A stretch of 64,000 nucleotides of DNA from Blastococcus sp. TF02-09 (GTDB lineage: Bacteria > Actinomycetota > Actinomycetes > Mycobacteriales > Geodermatophilaceae), in NCBI RefSeq assembly GCF_003319105.1, contig NZ_QOHH01000010.1, positions 62,001 through 126,000 of the forward strand. Direction: 5' to 3'. Below are positions 15,931 to 30,692 of the stretch, piece by piece. The notes beneath the pieces are model-generated. The model was not told where the DNA came from, did no database searches, and saw nothing but the letters and a program-made list of their open reading frames with translations. Each line of letters begins with the position of its first letter. The stretch's first letter is position 1. The position numbers and the translations under genes were made by a program.

Positions 15931-16826
15931 AGGTTGAGCACCGTCAGCGTCGGCACGGTCAGCGACACCAGGAGCAGCGCGACGGCCAGGAGGGCCAGGG
16001 CCGGCACCTGCAGCTGGGCCCGGCGTCGGAGCAGGACCAGCACCCCGCCGGCGAGCGCCCCGGCCAGCAGGCCGCCCAGGTGCCCGAGCAGCGAGATGCC
16101 GGGCAGGAAGCTGATGACCACGTTGATGGCCAGGAGGGTGAGCAGGCCGCGGACGTCCTGCCGGCCGGCCAGCATGAGCACGCCCAGGGCGCCGAGCAGG
16201 CCGTAGATCGCCGCCGAGGCGCCGGCGACGACGACGCGGGGGTCACCCAGCAGCTGGATGGCCACCGCCCCGCCGAGCGCGGAGGTCAGGTAGACCGCGA
16301 GGTAGCGGGCCCAGCCCAGCTGGCGTTCAAGCTCGGAGCCGAAGAGCAGCAGCGCCAGCATGTTCATGACCAGGTGCAGCGGGCCGATGTGCAGGAAGGC
16401 CGCGGTGAGGACCCGCCACCACTCGTCCAGGAAGTAGACGCCGGCCGGCCACTGGGCGAGCTCGACGAAGACGGCGGAGCGCTGGTTGTCGGCGGGTGAG
16501 TTGCCGGCCGAGACCGCCGACACCGCGGTGACGACGAACATCGCCACGTTGAGCGCGATGAGCCCCAGGGTCACGACGCCCCAGCGCCGTCCCGCCGTCC
16601 GCAGGCCGTTGCTGCGCACCCTGCGCACGCCGGCGTTCCCCTCCCGGACGCACTCCGGGCACTGGAAGCCGACCGAGGCCGGGATCATGCACTCCGGGCA
16701 GATGGGTCGTCCGCAGCGCGTGCAGGAGATCCCCGTGGGCCGGTCGGGGTGCCGGTAGCACGTGGCGGGCAGGGGCGCCGGCTGGTCCGCCCGGCCGGCG
16801 CCCCCGTCGTCCGGGGTGGTGCTCAG
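15927..16826 (-). CDS. rhomboid-family intramembrane serine protease with N-terminal zinc-finger, probable CTG start
   Basis: This protein of about 299 residues has an N-terminal cysteine cluster (CYRH, CTRC, CPEC, CPEC; about 23-60) followed by six or seven membrane helices. The catalytic Ser lies in VAGASAAIYG and the His in LLGHLGG. From the first ATG (16688) the protein loses half of its zinc-finger. The frame is open upstream without any ATG or GTG, up to a CTG at 16826 that overlaps the ppiA stop (CTGA). GAGG lies about 10 nt before this CTG. The start is therefore inferred, while the protease body is clear. It is coupled to ppiA. Confidence 0.8.
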   Translation of the reverse strand: MSTTPDDGGAGRADQPAPLPATCYRHPDRPTGISCTRCGRPICPECMIPASVGFQCPECVREGNAGVRRVRSNGLRTAGRRWGVVTLGLIALNVAMFVVTAVSAVSAGNSPADNQRSAVFVELAQWPAGVYFLDEWWRVLTAAFLHIGPLHLVMNMLALLLFGSELERQLGWARYLAVYLTSALGGAVAIQLLGDPRVVVAGASAAIYGLLGALGVLMLAGRQDVRGLLTLLAINVVISFLPGISLLGHLGGLLAGALAGGVLVLLRRRAQLQVPALALLAVALLLVSLTVPTLTVLNL

Positions 16827-17356
16827 CTGCGCTGCACCTCGACGGACTCGATGACGACGTCCTCGACGGGACGGTCGCCGCGGCCGGTGGGGGTGGCGGC
16901 GATGCGGTCGACGACGTCGCGGCTGGCCTGGTCGGCCACCTCACCGAAGATCGTGTGCTTGCGGTTCAGGTGCGGGGTCGGGCCGACGGTGATGAAGAAC
17001 TGCGAGCCGTTGGTGCCCGGGCCGGCGTTGGCCATGGCCAGCAGGTAGGGGCGGTCGAAGGACAGCTCGGGGTGGAACTCGTCGCCGAACTGGTAGCCGG
17101 GGCCACCGAAGCCCTGACCGAGCGGGTCGCCGCCCTGGATCATGAAGCCGGAGATGACCCGGTGGAAGATCGTGCCGTCGTAGAGCTTGTCGGTGGTCTT
17201 CTGGCGCGTCTCGGGGTGCGTCCACTCGCGGGCGCCCTCGGCGAGGTCGGCGAAGTTCGCGACCGTCTTGGGCGCGTGGTCGGGGAACAGGTCGACGGTG
17301 ATGTCGCCGTGGTTGGTGTGCAGGACCGCGCGGCGGGCGGGAGTCGATTCAGTCAC
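16823..17356 (-). CDS. ppiA: peptidyl-prolyl cis-trans isomerase, cyclophilin type
   Basis: This 177-residue cytoplasmic cyclophilin has the core motifs GTIFHRVISGFMIQGGD, GSQFFIT and HTIFGEV, including the catalytic Arg of FHRV. It speeds proline isomerisation during protein folding. There is no signal peptide. It is the conserved neighbour of the origin-proximal PH-domain gene, and here the rhomboid gene follows with an overlap at its stop codon. Confidence 0.95.
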   Translation of the reverse strand: MTESTPARRAVLHTNHGDITVDLFPDHAPKTVANFADLAEGAREWTHPETRQKTTDKLYDGTIFHRVISGFMIQGGDPLGQGFGGPGYQFGDEFHPELSFDRPYLLAMANAGPGTNGSQFFITVGPTPHLNRKHTIFGEVADQASRDVVDRIAATPTGRGDRPVEDVVIESVEVQRS

Positions 17357-17404
17357 GCCCCCACTCTCCCACTGCCGGGGCGGCGGTGAGGAAGCGGCGG
17401 TGGA

Positions 17405-18661
17405 TCAGTCGCCGGTGCAGGGCGCCGAGAGGTCCCCGTGGAACGCCAGGACGAGCGGGGCGCCGGTGCAGACGGTGCTCCGCCCAGGCTCGAGCGCGGT
17501 GGCCTCGGTGCCGCCGGCCGGCGAGTGCGCCGACAGCAGGGACTCGAGCAGACCGGGGCCGGTGACGCGGTCGACCCGGGTGTCGTCGGGGTCGAGGTCG
17601 TTCATCTCGGCGGCGTACCGGTAGGCCTCCTCCCGGCCCAGGACGCGGTCGACCAGGCCCAGGTCGGCGGCGGTCTGGCCGTCGAAGACGAAGGCCCCGA
17701 GCTCGTCCACGACCGTCTGCGCGGGGATGCCGCGGGCCTTGGAGACCCACTCGACGAACTCCGCGTACTCGCGGTCCAAGCCGCCGCCGAGCACGGCGCG
17801 CTCCTCCGGGGTCATGTCGCGGTAGGGGTTGCCCAGGTCCTTGCCGCGGCCGCGGGACAGGTACTCCTCGGTGATGCCGCCCTCGGTGGTCACGCCCTGG
17901 TCCAGCAGCGTGCCGGGCAGGCCCGTGACGTCGCGGAAGCGCTGGAAGGGCCCCATGACCACGCCGATGCTGCCGACGAGGCTGCCGTGGTCGGCGACGA
18001 TCTGGTCGGCCCCGGCCATGGCGTACACGCCGCCCGAGGCCGACAGCCCCTGGACGTGCGCCATCACCTGGTGCCCGGTGCGCTCCTGGTACCGCTCGAC
18101 GGCGTCGGCGATGGCGCGCGAGCCGTAGATGGTGCCGCCGGGGGTGTTCATCTCGAGGATGAGCCCGTTGGCGTCGTCGGCGTCCAGGTCGTCGATGGTG
18201 TCGGCGATCTCGTAGCCGTAGGTGGAGCCGCCGAAGGTCGCGCCGTCGCTCTCCCCGCCCAGGATCACGCCGGTGACCGGGATGGACAGCAGCCGCCCCT
18301 CGGCCGTCTCCTCGCCCCAGACCGTCTCGGTGACGGGGCCGGACGAGTCGGCGTCCCCGGCGCCGGACGCCAGCCCGACGAGGGCCAGCACCAGGACCAC
18401 GGTGCTGCCGATACCGACGACGGCCAGGCCGATGCCGGCGCCGAGGCTCGCGCCGAAACCGAGACCGAACCCGCGCTTGAACGCGCCGGGCGGGCGCACG
18501 TAGGGCGGGGGCGGGGGCGGCGGACGCCAGCCGGGCGGCGGGCCGAGCGGTGGACCACCGGGGGGCTGGGCTCCGGGCGGCTGGGCTCCGGGCGGGATCG
18601 CACCGGTGGGGAGCCCTCCGGGCGGGGGTGGCGAAGCGGGTACCGGCTGGTCGGTGCTCAC
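17405..18661 (-). CDS. sppA: signal peptide peptidase SppA, S49 family
   Basis: This 418-residue protein has a Pro/Gly-rich cytoplasmic N-terminus (about 1-65), one membrane helix (about 75-98) and an extracellular S49 protease domain. The nucleophile Ser lies in GLSASGGVYAM, and the proposed general base Lys in GRGKDLGNP. Such enzymes cleave remnant signal peptides within the membrane. GGGAGG precedes the GTG start by about 6 nt. A tRNA-Ala gene lies immediately upstream. Confidence 0.88.
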   Translation of the reverse strand: MSTDQPVPASPPPPGGLPTGAIPPGAQPPGAQPPGGPPLGPPPGWRPPPPPPPYVRPPGAFKRGFGLGFGASLGAGIGLAVVGIGSTVVLVLALVGLASGAGDADSSGPVTETVWGEETAEGRLLSIPVTGVILGGESDGATFGGSTYGYEIADTIDDLDADDANGLILEMNTPGGTIYGSRAIADAVERYQERTGHQVMAHVQGLSASGGVYAMAGADQIVADHGSLVGSIGVVMGPFQRFRDVTGLPGTLLDQGVTTEGGITEEYLSRGRGKDLGNPYRDMTPEERAVLGGGLDREYAEFVEWVSKARGIPAQTVVDELGAFVFDGQTAADLGLVDRVLGREEAYRYAAEMNDLDPDDTRVDRVTGPGLLESLLSAHSPAGGTEATALEPGRSTVCTGAPLVLAFHGDLSAPCTGD

Positions 18662-18683
18662 GTCTGGCCTCCCGATCGAAGTG

Positions 18684-18756
18684 TGGAGACGAGGGGAATC
18701 GAACCCCTAACCCCCGCCTTGCAAAGGCGGTGCTCTGCCAATTGAGCTACGTCCCC
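18684..18756 (-). tRNA. tRNA-Ala (anticodon TGC)
   Basis: The minus strand folds into a standard cloverleaf with acceptor GGGGACG/CGTCTCC, D-arm GCTCAATTGGCAGAGC, anticodon stem-loop CCGCCTTTGCAAGGCGG giving TGC, and T-loop GGTTCGATTCC. CCA is not encoded. The tRNA-Ile/tRNA-Ala pair after gyrA is a conserved actinobacterial feature. Confidence 0.96.
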
Positions 18757-18781
18757 GGTGGGGCCGGAGCCCCGGGGTGGA

Positions 18782-18925
18782 TCAGCGTGCTGTGGGGGTG
18801 CTGACGGCCTGCGGACCGCTGGTGGCCTCGCGCCAGAGATCGGCCTCGGCCTTGCCGCCCGAACGGCGGCGGACGGCGGCCACGGCGCCCACGGCCGCTG
18901 CGACCATCGCCAGCTTCTTCAGCAC
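18782..18925 (-). CDS. DLW-39 family small protein
   Basis: This 47-residue protein begins MLKKLAMVAAAVGAVAAV, a single short hydrophobic helix, and then carries the family signature EADLWREAT. A GTG start at 18925 is preceded by GGAGG with 8-nt spacing. Small DLW proteins lie between the Ala and Ile tRNA genes beside gyrA in many actinobacteria; no function is known. It is easily missed because of its size. Confidence 0.85.
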   Translation of the reverse strand: MLKKLAMVAAAVGAVAAVRRRSGGKAEADLWREATSGPQAVSTPTAR

Positions 18926-18973
18926 GCGGATGACCTCCTGGCGATGGATGCACCGGAGGCACCGGCACACGGG

Positions 18974-19047
18974 TGGGCCTGGGAGGACTTGAACCTCCGG
19001 CCTCATCCTTATCAGGGATGCGCTCTAACCGCCTGAGCTACAGGCCC
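18974..19047 (-). tRNA. tRNA-Ile (anticodon GAT)
   Basis: The minus strand gives a cloverleaf with acceptor GGGCCTG/CAGGCCC, D-arm GCTCAGGCGGTTAGAGC, anticodon loop CTGATAA giving GAT, and T-arm GGAGGTTCAAGTCCTCC. The 3' CCA is not encoded. Confidence 0.96.
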
Positions 19048-19103
19048 GTGAACCTCGGACAGCGTACCTGGACCGACGAGGACTACCGGAGGGGGGTCCC
19101 TCC

Positions 19104-19976
19104 TCAGTCCCGCTCGGAGAGGGTGACCTCCAGGCCGCCGACGAGGTCGGAGCACATGTTGTAGATGAACGTGCCCACGGTGCACAGCGCCGTGAGCAGC
19201 ACGACGTTGATGGCGCCGATGACGGCGGCCCCACCGAAGACGACGCCCGGGGTCAGCACCTCGCTGCCGGTGCCCTCGCCGTCCTCGGTGCCCAGCTGGC
19301 CGAACAGCTCGTTGACGGTGTCGAAGACGCCGAGCCCGTTGAGCACCAGGTACAACACGCCGACGGCGACCATCCAGATGAAGAACAGCGCGATCGACAG
19401 GACCAGCGAGATCTTCAGCGCCGACCAGGTGTCGATGTGCCGCAGCTGCAGCCGGGCCCGCCGCGGCCCACGGCCGGAGGGCCGCCCCGGGCGGTTCCGG
19501 GCCGCGCCGGCCTGCGCCGGTCCGCCGGCCGGGGCCTCACCGGCCGGCGCGCTGCCGCGCGTGGGGGGCACGGCGACCGGCGGAGCGGACGCCGTGGGAG
19601 CAACCACCGGCGGAGCGGACGGCGGCGGGCCGGCGGGGGCGCCGGCGGCGCGCTGCGCTCCGGTCGTGGGGATCGCCTGCGGGCCGGTCGGGATGGCCTG
19701 GGTCCCGGTGGTGGGGATCGCCTGCGTGCCGGTCGGGATGGCCTGGATCCCGGTAGTCGGGATGGCCTGCGTTCCCGTCGCGGGCGCCGACGGGGCGTCG
19801 GCGGCCGGTGCACCGGGCGCGGCCGGCTGCGCAGCCGTGGCCGGGGCGGACTGCGCTCCGGGGATGGCGTGCGTCCCGGTGTCGGTGGGTTCCGGCTGCG
19901 CCGTCGCGCCGCCGGCGGCCTTGCCGCTACCGCTGCGGGACCCGGTGCGCACCGAACCCTGTGGCCGGTCGCTCAT
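19104..19976 (-). CDS. DUF3566 transmembrane protein with long low-complexity N-terminus
   Basis: This 290-residue protein has an Ala/Pro/Thr-rich cytoplasmic N-terminal half and a C-terminal DUF3566 domain (about 175-290) with two membrane helices (ISLVLSIALFFIWMVAVG and VIGAINVVLLTALCTVG). Within the N-terminal half, QAIPT recurs five times in about 40 residues. It matches the conserved gene beside gyrA in mycobacteria (Rv0007 type), of unknown function. GGGAGA precedes the ATG start. Confidence 0.85.
   Translation of the reverse strand: MSDRPQGSVRTGSRSGSGKAAGGATAQPEPTDTGTHAIPGAQSAPATAAQPAAPGAPAADAPSAPATGTQAIPTTGIQAIPTGTQAIPTTGTQAIPTGPQAIPTTGAQRAAGAPAGPPPSAPPVVAPTASAPPVAVPPTRGSAPAGEAPAGGPAQAGAARNRPGRPSGRGPRRARLQLRHIDTWSALKISLVLSIALFFIWMVAVGVLYLVLNGLGVFDTVNELFGQLGTEDGEGTGSEVLTPGVVFGGAAVIGAINVVLLTALCTVGTFIYNMCSDLVGGLEVTLSERD
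19655..19785 (-). repeat. in-frame QAIPT repeats within the DUF3566 gene
   Basis: Alternating GTQAIPTT and GTQAIPT units give an imperfect DNA repeat of about 21-24 bp, translated as five QAIPT copies in the disordered N-terminal region. It is a likely slip-prone, length-variable tract. Confidence 0.7.
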
Positions 19977-20081
19977 GCCAGTCTCCCCATCGCCTGCGGT
20001 ACGGACCGCTCTGTCGCGACCGACACCCGGGCAGCGCGCGTGCGCGCCCGGGGGCCGATCAGATCGTCACCAGGTGTCACC

Positions 20082-22550
<2,469 letters not shown>

Positions 22551-22666
22551 GGTTCAGGTCTCCACAAGTCGATACACAGCGGTGGACATCGGTGACGTGC
22601 TGGAACGGCCCCGCCGCTGGGGCCCGCCACGCAGCTGCGAGTGGTGGGGGGCAGCGGGGTCCTCCC

Positions 22667-25189
<2,523 letters not shown>

Positions 25190-25202
<13 letters not shown>

Positions 25203-25271
25203 CGCGGAGCGTCCTCCCTCACCGTGCACCGTGAGGGAGGAGGCGCTGGGATCAGGTCACCTGATCCCAGC
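25190..25271 (-). repeat. dispersed palindromic element, copy 1 (3' of ABC exporter)
   Basis: Read from the exporter stop outward, the element has a perfect 12-bp-arm palindrome with a 1-nt centre (25247-25271, containing GATCAGGTGACCTGATC), then a second hairpin with arms TCCTCCCTCAC/GTGAGGGAGGA, then a repeat of the CCTCCCTCACCG half. Similar copies lie at 43202 and 63861. The first hairpin probably acts as the exporter's terminator. Confidence 0.75.
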
Positions 25272-25275
25272 GGCC

Positions 25276-26994
25276 TCAGACGAGGAGCTGGGCGGTGGCG
25301 AGCTCGCGGTAGAGCGGGCTGGACTCCACCAGCTCGGCGTGGGTGCCGCGCGCCACCACCCGGCCCTGGTCGAGCACGACGATCTGGTCGCTGTCCAGGA
25401 CGGTGGACAGCCGGTGGGCGACGACCAGCAGCGCCCGGTCGGCGGCGGCCCGGCCGAGCGTCTCGCGCAGCAGGCCCTCGTTGCGCGCGTCGAGGCTGGC
25501 GGTCGGCTCGTCCAGCAGCAGCAGCTCGGGGCGGGCGAGCAGGGACCGCGCGATGGCCAGGCGCTGGCGCTCCCCGCCGGACAGCAGCACCCCCTCGTCG
25601 CCGACCAGCACGTCCAGGCCGCGGGGTGAGCGGCGGACGACCTCGGTCAGGCCCACGTCCGCGAGCACGGCCCACAGCTCGGGATCGGTCGCGTCGGGCC
25701 GGGTGAGCAGCAGGTTGTCCCGCACGCTCCCGGCCAGCACCGGGGCCTCCTGCTCGACGTAGCCGAGCCGGGCGCGCAGCGCGGCCCGCGGCAGCTCCCG
25801 GACGTCGGTGCCGGCCCAGCGCAGCGCACCGCCGGACACCGGGTAGAAGCCCTCGATCAGCGCCAGGATCGTCGACTTCCCGGCGCCCGACGGGCCGACC
25901 AGCGCCACCCGGCTGCCTGCGGCCACCTCGAAGGACACCCCGCGCAGCACCGGCGTCCCGTCGGGGTAGGCGAACGAGGCGTCGTCGAGCTCCAGCAGCG
26001 GCGCACCCGGCCGGGGAGCGGTCCCCGCCGGCCGCTCCGGGCGGTCGTCGTGCTCCGGCTCCAGGATGAGGATCTCCTGGATCCGACCGAGCGCACCCAG
26101 CCCCGTCTGCAGCTGCGTCCACGCCGAGATGGCGTGCCCCAGCGGCATGACCAGCAGGAACAGGTACAGGATGAAGGCGACCAGGGACGCCACGGTGATC
26201 GAGCCGTTCGCGACCCGGTAGCCGCCGACACCGAGGACGGCGAGGAACGCGCCCTGCACCGCGATGGAGCCCGCGGGCGCGATCAGCGACTCGATCCGCG
26301 CGACGCGCACGCCGGCGGCGAATGCCCGCCGGGCGCTGCTCCCGACCGCGGTGACCTCCCGGGCGGTGGCACCGCTGGCGCGGATGGTGCGGACAGCGGA
26401 GAGCGCCCGCTCCACGGCCGCCGTCATCGCGCCGACCTCCTCCTGCGCCTGCCGCGACGCCCGCTTGACGCCGCGGGAGGCCAGGACGGCGACGGTGAGC
26501 CCGATGCCGACCGCGAGGAGGGTCACCAGCAGCAGCCAGACGTCGACCAGCGCCATCGCGATGACCGCGCCGATGCCCAGCACCGCCGAGCCTGCGACGT
26601 CGACCACGCCGGAGGTGACCGTCGCGCGCAGCAGCGTGGTGTCGGCGCCGACCCGCGACATCAGGTCGCCGGTGCGCCGGCGGTCGTACTCGGCCACCGG
26701 CAGCCGCAGCAGTCGGTCGGCCAGCAGCTGCCGGGTGGTGAGGACGACGCCCTCCGCGGTGCGCTGGAGCAGGTACTGCTGGAAGGCGCCGAGAGCCGCG
26801 GCCGCCAGCAGCACCAGGACCAGCAGCGCGACGGTGGGCAGCAGCGGGCCGCCGGACCCGACGACGTCGATGACGCGGGCGACCAGCGCCGGCTGGGCCA
26901 GTGCCCCGCCAGCGGAGACCAGGGAGAGCGCCGCGGCCGCGGCCAGCGCCCGCCGGTGCGGCCGGAGCAGCGGCAGCAGGTCGCGGGGACCCAC
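25276..26994 (-). CDS. ABC exporter, fused permease and ATPase
   Basis: This 572-residue protein has an N-terminal six-helix exporter domain (about 1-300) and a C-terminal ATPase with Walker A GPSGAGKS, signature LSGGERQRLAIARS, Walker B LLLLDEP and the H-loop VVAHRLS. It functions as a homo- or heterodimer; the substrate is unknown. It starts at GTG 26994 without a clear ribosome site. The gene is inserted between gyrB and dciA, where the mycobacterial origin has none. The dispersed repeat copy 1 follows its stop. Confidence 0.9.
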   Translation of the reverse strand: MGPRDLLPLLRPHRRALAAAAALSLVSAGGALAQPALVARVIDVVGSGGPLLPTVALLVLVLLAAAALGAFQQYLLQRTAEGVVLTTRQLLADRLLRLPVAEYDRRRTGDLMSRVGADTTLLRATVTSGVVDVAGSAVLGIGAVIAMALVDVWLLLVTLLAVGIGLTVAVLASRGVKRASRQAQEEVGAMTAAVERALSAVRTIRASGATAREVTAVGSSARRAFAAGVRVARIESLIAPAGSIAVQGAFLAVLGVGGYRVANGSITVASLVAFILYLFLLVMPLGHAISAWTQLQTGLGALGRIQEILILEPEHDDRPERPAGTAPRPGAPLLELDDASFAYPDGTPVLRGVSFEVAAGSRVALVGPSGAGKSTILALIEGFYPVSGGALRWAGTDVRELPRAALRARLGYVEQEAPVLAGSVRDNLLLTRPDATDPELWAVLADVGLTEVVRRSPRGLDVLVGDEGVLLSGGERQRLAIARSLLARPELLLLDEPTASLDARNEGLLRETLGRAAADRALLVVAHRLSTVLDSDQIVVLDQGRVVARGTHAELVESSPLYRELATAQLLV

Positions 26995-27052
26995 GCCGGG
27001 GACGGCGGGGTCCGGCTCGGAGCGGTCGGGTCCGGTCAGCGGAGCGCCCCGG

Positions 27053-28012
27053 TCAGCTGCCGACGGCCAGCGCGCCGACGAGCGCGGTCAGGAGCCGGGC
27101 GTGGTGCTCGATCAGCTCGGGCCGGTGACCGTCGGGGCGGATCGCGGCCAGGAAGCCCGGGGTGGTCCAGAACTCGTCGCCGTCGTCGGTGCCGAGCAGC
27201 AGGCGGCGGACGTCGGCGTCCCCCGCCAGCCGGCGCACCTGCGGGCCGTCCTCGGCGGCCAGCAGCATCCAGCGGCGGTCGAAGTCGGGGTCCTCCGAGG
27301 GGATCTGCACCATGCCGCCGATGCCGTGCTTCCACAGCCGGGCGGGTGACAGCCGCAGCGCCGGCGGGGTGCCGAGCAGGGGGGCCGCGGTGATCGCGTA
27401 CTCCGGCACCACGTAGCGGCCCGAGGTGTAGACCGCGTCGAAGGCGATGAGGTCCAGCGAGCCGGCGCGCCCGCGCAGCACGTTGCCGGGGCGGTGGTCC
27501 TTGCTCATGCGGGGCGGCGCCGTGGTGATCAGGGGCAGCAGGGCGGCGTCCTCCGGAGCGGTGCCGTCGGAGATCGTCCAGCCGCGCTGCAGTGCCCAGC
27601 CCTGGGCGCCGACGACGTCGCCCTGGTAGGTGAACGCCCGGTCCATCTCGGGGTCCCGCTGCCGGCGACCGCCGAACAGGCCCCGGCGCTCGCGCGCCGG
27701 CGCCTCCTGCGGGGGCGCGCCCGGAGGTGCCCAGGACGGGTCGACGCCGGCGGGGCCGGCCCCCTCCGGTGCGGACCGCTCGGGGCGGGCCGGCGGCAGG
27801 TCCCAGCCCGGCGGCCGCCAGGTCTCCGGGTCGACGGAGTGGTCGGCGTCGCGGGGCCGGCTGCGGCGGTCGGCGATGTTGGGCTCGTCCGGCACCGGCC
27901 CGTCCTGCACCGGCTCGTCGCGCGCCGGCTGGTCGCCGCCGAGGTGGGCCGGCTCCTGCCAGCCGCGGCCGGCGTCGTCGTCGTTGCTGTCGCGGTCCCG
28001 GGGCGTGCTCAT
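27053..28012 (-). CDS. uncharacterised protein beside dciA
   Basis: This 319-residue protein has no membrane helix. Its first 125 residues are acidic, Pro/Asp-rich and probably disordered. The remaining region (about 130-319) is globular, containing MSKDHRPGNVLRGRAG and TTPGFLAAIRPDGHRPELIEHHARLL. I do not recognise a family. ATG 28012 is chosen because the upstream reading runs toward dciA without support. It follows dciA closely in the same direction and is probably cotranscribed. Confidence 0.75.
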   Translation of the reverse strand: MSTPRDRDSNDDDAGRGWQEPAHLGGDQPARDEPVQDGPVPDEPNIADRRSRPRDADHSVDPETWRPPGWDLPPARPERSAPEGAGPAGVDPSWAPPGAPPQEAPARERRGLFGGRRQRDPEMDRAFTYQGDVVGAQGWALQRGWTISDGTAPEDAALLPLITTAPPRMSKDHRPGNVLRGRAGSLDLIAFDAVYTSGRYVVPEYAITAAPLLGTPPALRLSPARLWKHGIGGMVQIPSEDPDFDRRWMLLAAEDGPQVRRLAGDADVRRLLLGTDDGDEFWTTPGFLAAIRPDGHRPELIEHHARLLTALVGALAVGS

Positions 28013-28037
28013 CGCTGGCCTTCCGTCGTGGTGCGGG

Positions 28038-28538
28038 CTATCCGTACGTGTCGCGGGGCCCCCGGCCCCGCACGGAGCGCGGACCCTTCTTCCAGCTGGG
28101 GGCCGTCGGTCCCACAACGCGCAACCGGGTCACGACGTCCCCGCCGACCCCGGCGCGCAGCTTGCCCAGGATGCTCGGTGCCAGCAGGCGCAGCTGGGTG
28201 GCCCAGGCCGTGGACTCCGCGACGACCAGCAGCTCGCCCTCGGTGAGCGTCTGCGGTGTGCAGTGGGCGGCGATCTCCGGCCCGACGAGGCTCTCCCACC
28301 GGCCGAACACCGCGCCGGTGCGGGTGCGCTCGGACCAGTCCTGGGAGGCGACCAGCGAGTCGACCAGCCGGCCCAGCGGCTGCGGGTCGTCGGCGCCCGG
28401 GCCGGGCCCGCTCCAGGTGCGCCGCGGCCCGGCGATGCGGCGACGGGTCGGCCGCGGACGGGCGGCGGAGGCGGCCCGCGCCGCCTCGAGCGCGGCGCGG
28501 GCGATGTCGCTGGGCCGCGCCGGCCGGTCGTCGGTCAT
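28038..28538 (-). CDS. dciA: DciA-type helicase loader/regulator (DUF721)
   Basis: This 166-residue protein has a basic, flexible N-terminus and a C-terminal DUF721 domain (about 55-150) with [20 protein letters not shown] and [20 protein letters not shown]721 proteins (DciA) promote loading of the replicative helicase in bacteria without DnaC. The start overlaps the recF stop (ATGA), the conserved actinobacterial recF-dciA arrangement. Confidence 0.88.
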   Translation of the reverse strand: MTDDRPARPSDIARAALEAARAASAARPRPTRRRIAGPRRTWSGPGPGADDPQPLGRLVDSLVASQDWSERTRTGAVFGRWESLVGPEIAAHCTPQTLTEGELLVVAESTAWATQLRLLAPSILGKLRAGVGGDVVTRLRVVGPTAPSWKKGPRSVRGRGPRDTYG

Positions 28539-29695
28539 GCCACCTCCCCGGGGTCGAGCACCCGCGCCGATCCGCCGCCGACCTCGACCCGGCCGCCACG
28601 GAGCTCCGGCGGCACGTCGTCGAGCACGGCGGCGGTGATCAGCGTCTGCTCCGCCGAGCGTGCCACCTCCGCGAGCGCCGCGCGCCGTTCGGCGTCCAGG
28701 GTGGCGAAGACGTCGTCCAGCACCAGGATCGGGTCCTCGCCGTCGGCCCGCAGCAGCGCGAAGGTCGCGAGCCTGAGCCCGAGGGCCAGGGACCAGGACT
28801 CCCCGTGGCTCGCGAAGCCCTTCGCCGGGGCAGGGCCGAGGTGGATGACCAGGTCGTCGCGGTGCGGGCCGACCAGCGTCATGCCGCGGTCGAGCTCGTC
28901 GCCCCGGCGTTCGACGACCCGCTCGCGCATCGCGGCGGTCAGCTCGGCGGCCGTCGGGAGGACGCCGTCGGGCGGGAGCGCGGCGCCGGAGCCGGCCAGG
29001 GGCACGGTCGAGGAGTAGCCCAGCCCGGCCGGTGCCGCACCGGCGCCGGCCACGCGGGCGTAGGAGTCCGCGAGCTGCGGCGCGAGGTCGGCCACGAGGC
29101 CCAGCCGGGCGGCGAGGAGCTGGCCGCCCAGGTCGGTGAGGTGCCCGTCCCAGACGTCGAGCGTCTCGATGGCCCTGCCCCGGGCCAGGCGTGCGGTCTT
29201 GAGCAGGGCGTTGCGCTGCTTGAGGACGCGGTCGTAGTCCGCGCGCACGCCGGCCAGCCGCGGGGTGCGGGTGACGAGCAGCTCGTCGAGGAACCGCCGC
29301 CGCTCGGTCGGGTCGCCCCGCACCAGGGCGAGGTCCTCGGGCGCGAACAGCACCGTGCGCACCATGCCCAGCAGGTCCCGCGGCCGCTGCAGCGGCGCGC
29401 GGTTGACCCGCACCCGGTTGGCCCGGCCCGGGTTGATCTCGATCTCGACCAGCAGCTCCCGGTCCCCGCGGCGCAGCGCCGCCCGCACGATGGCCTGCGC
29501 GTCCCCGTGCCGGACCAGCGGGGCGTCGGCCGAGACGCGGTGGCTGCTCATGGTCGCCAGGTAGCCGACCGCCTCGACGAGGTTGGTCTTGCCCTCACCG
29601 TTGCGCCCGACGAAGACGGTCGGCCCCGGGGACAGGGCGAGGTCCACCCGTTCCCAGCTGCGGAAGGACCTGACCTGGAGGTGCCGGACGTACAT
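28535..29695 (-). CDS. recF: DNA replication and repair protein RecF
   Basis: This 386-residue SMC-like ATPase has Walker [15 protein letters not shown] near residue 33, the signature-like segment [14 protein letters not shown] and Walker [14 protein letters not shown]. RecF helps load RecA at gaps and collapsed forks. It begins [14 protein letters not shown], typical for the family. It lies downstream of gnd and overlaps dciA by 4 bp. Confidence 0.95.
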   Translation of the reverse strand: MYVRHLQVRSFRSWERVDLALSPGPTVFVGRNGEGKTNLVEAVGYLATMSSHRVSADAPLVRHGDAQAIVRAALRRGDRELLVEIEINPGRANRVRVNRAPLQRPRDLLGMVRTVLFAPEDLALVRGDPTERRRFLDELLVTRTPRLAGVRADYDRVLKQRNALLKTARLARGRAIETLDVWDGHLTDLGGQLLAARLGLVADLAPQLADSYARVAGAGAAPAGLGYSSTVPLAGSGAALPPDGVLPTAAELTAAMRERVVERRGDELDRGMTLVGPHRDDLVIHLGPAPAKGFASHGESWSLALGLRLATFALLRADGEDPILVLDDVFATLDAERRAALAEVARSAEQTLITAAVLDDVPPELRGGRVEVGGGSARVLDPGEVA

Positions 29696-29704
29696 GTCCT
29701 CGGC

Positions 29705-30640
<936 letters not shown>

Positions 30641-30692
30641 GACGGCTTCCCCTCTTCGCGACGTCCGGTTGTCCTGCCCATCGTGCCCCGCA

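Noticed and set aside
16327-16944. Alternative minus-strand frame as the missing rhomboid N-terminus
   Set aside because: It is out of frame with the protease. The zinc-finger codons lie in the protease's own frame, continuous to CTG 16826 with no stop.
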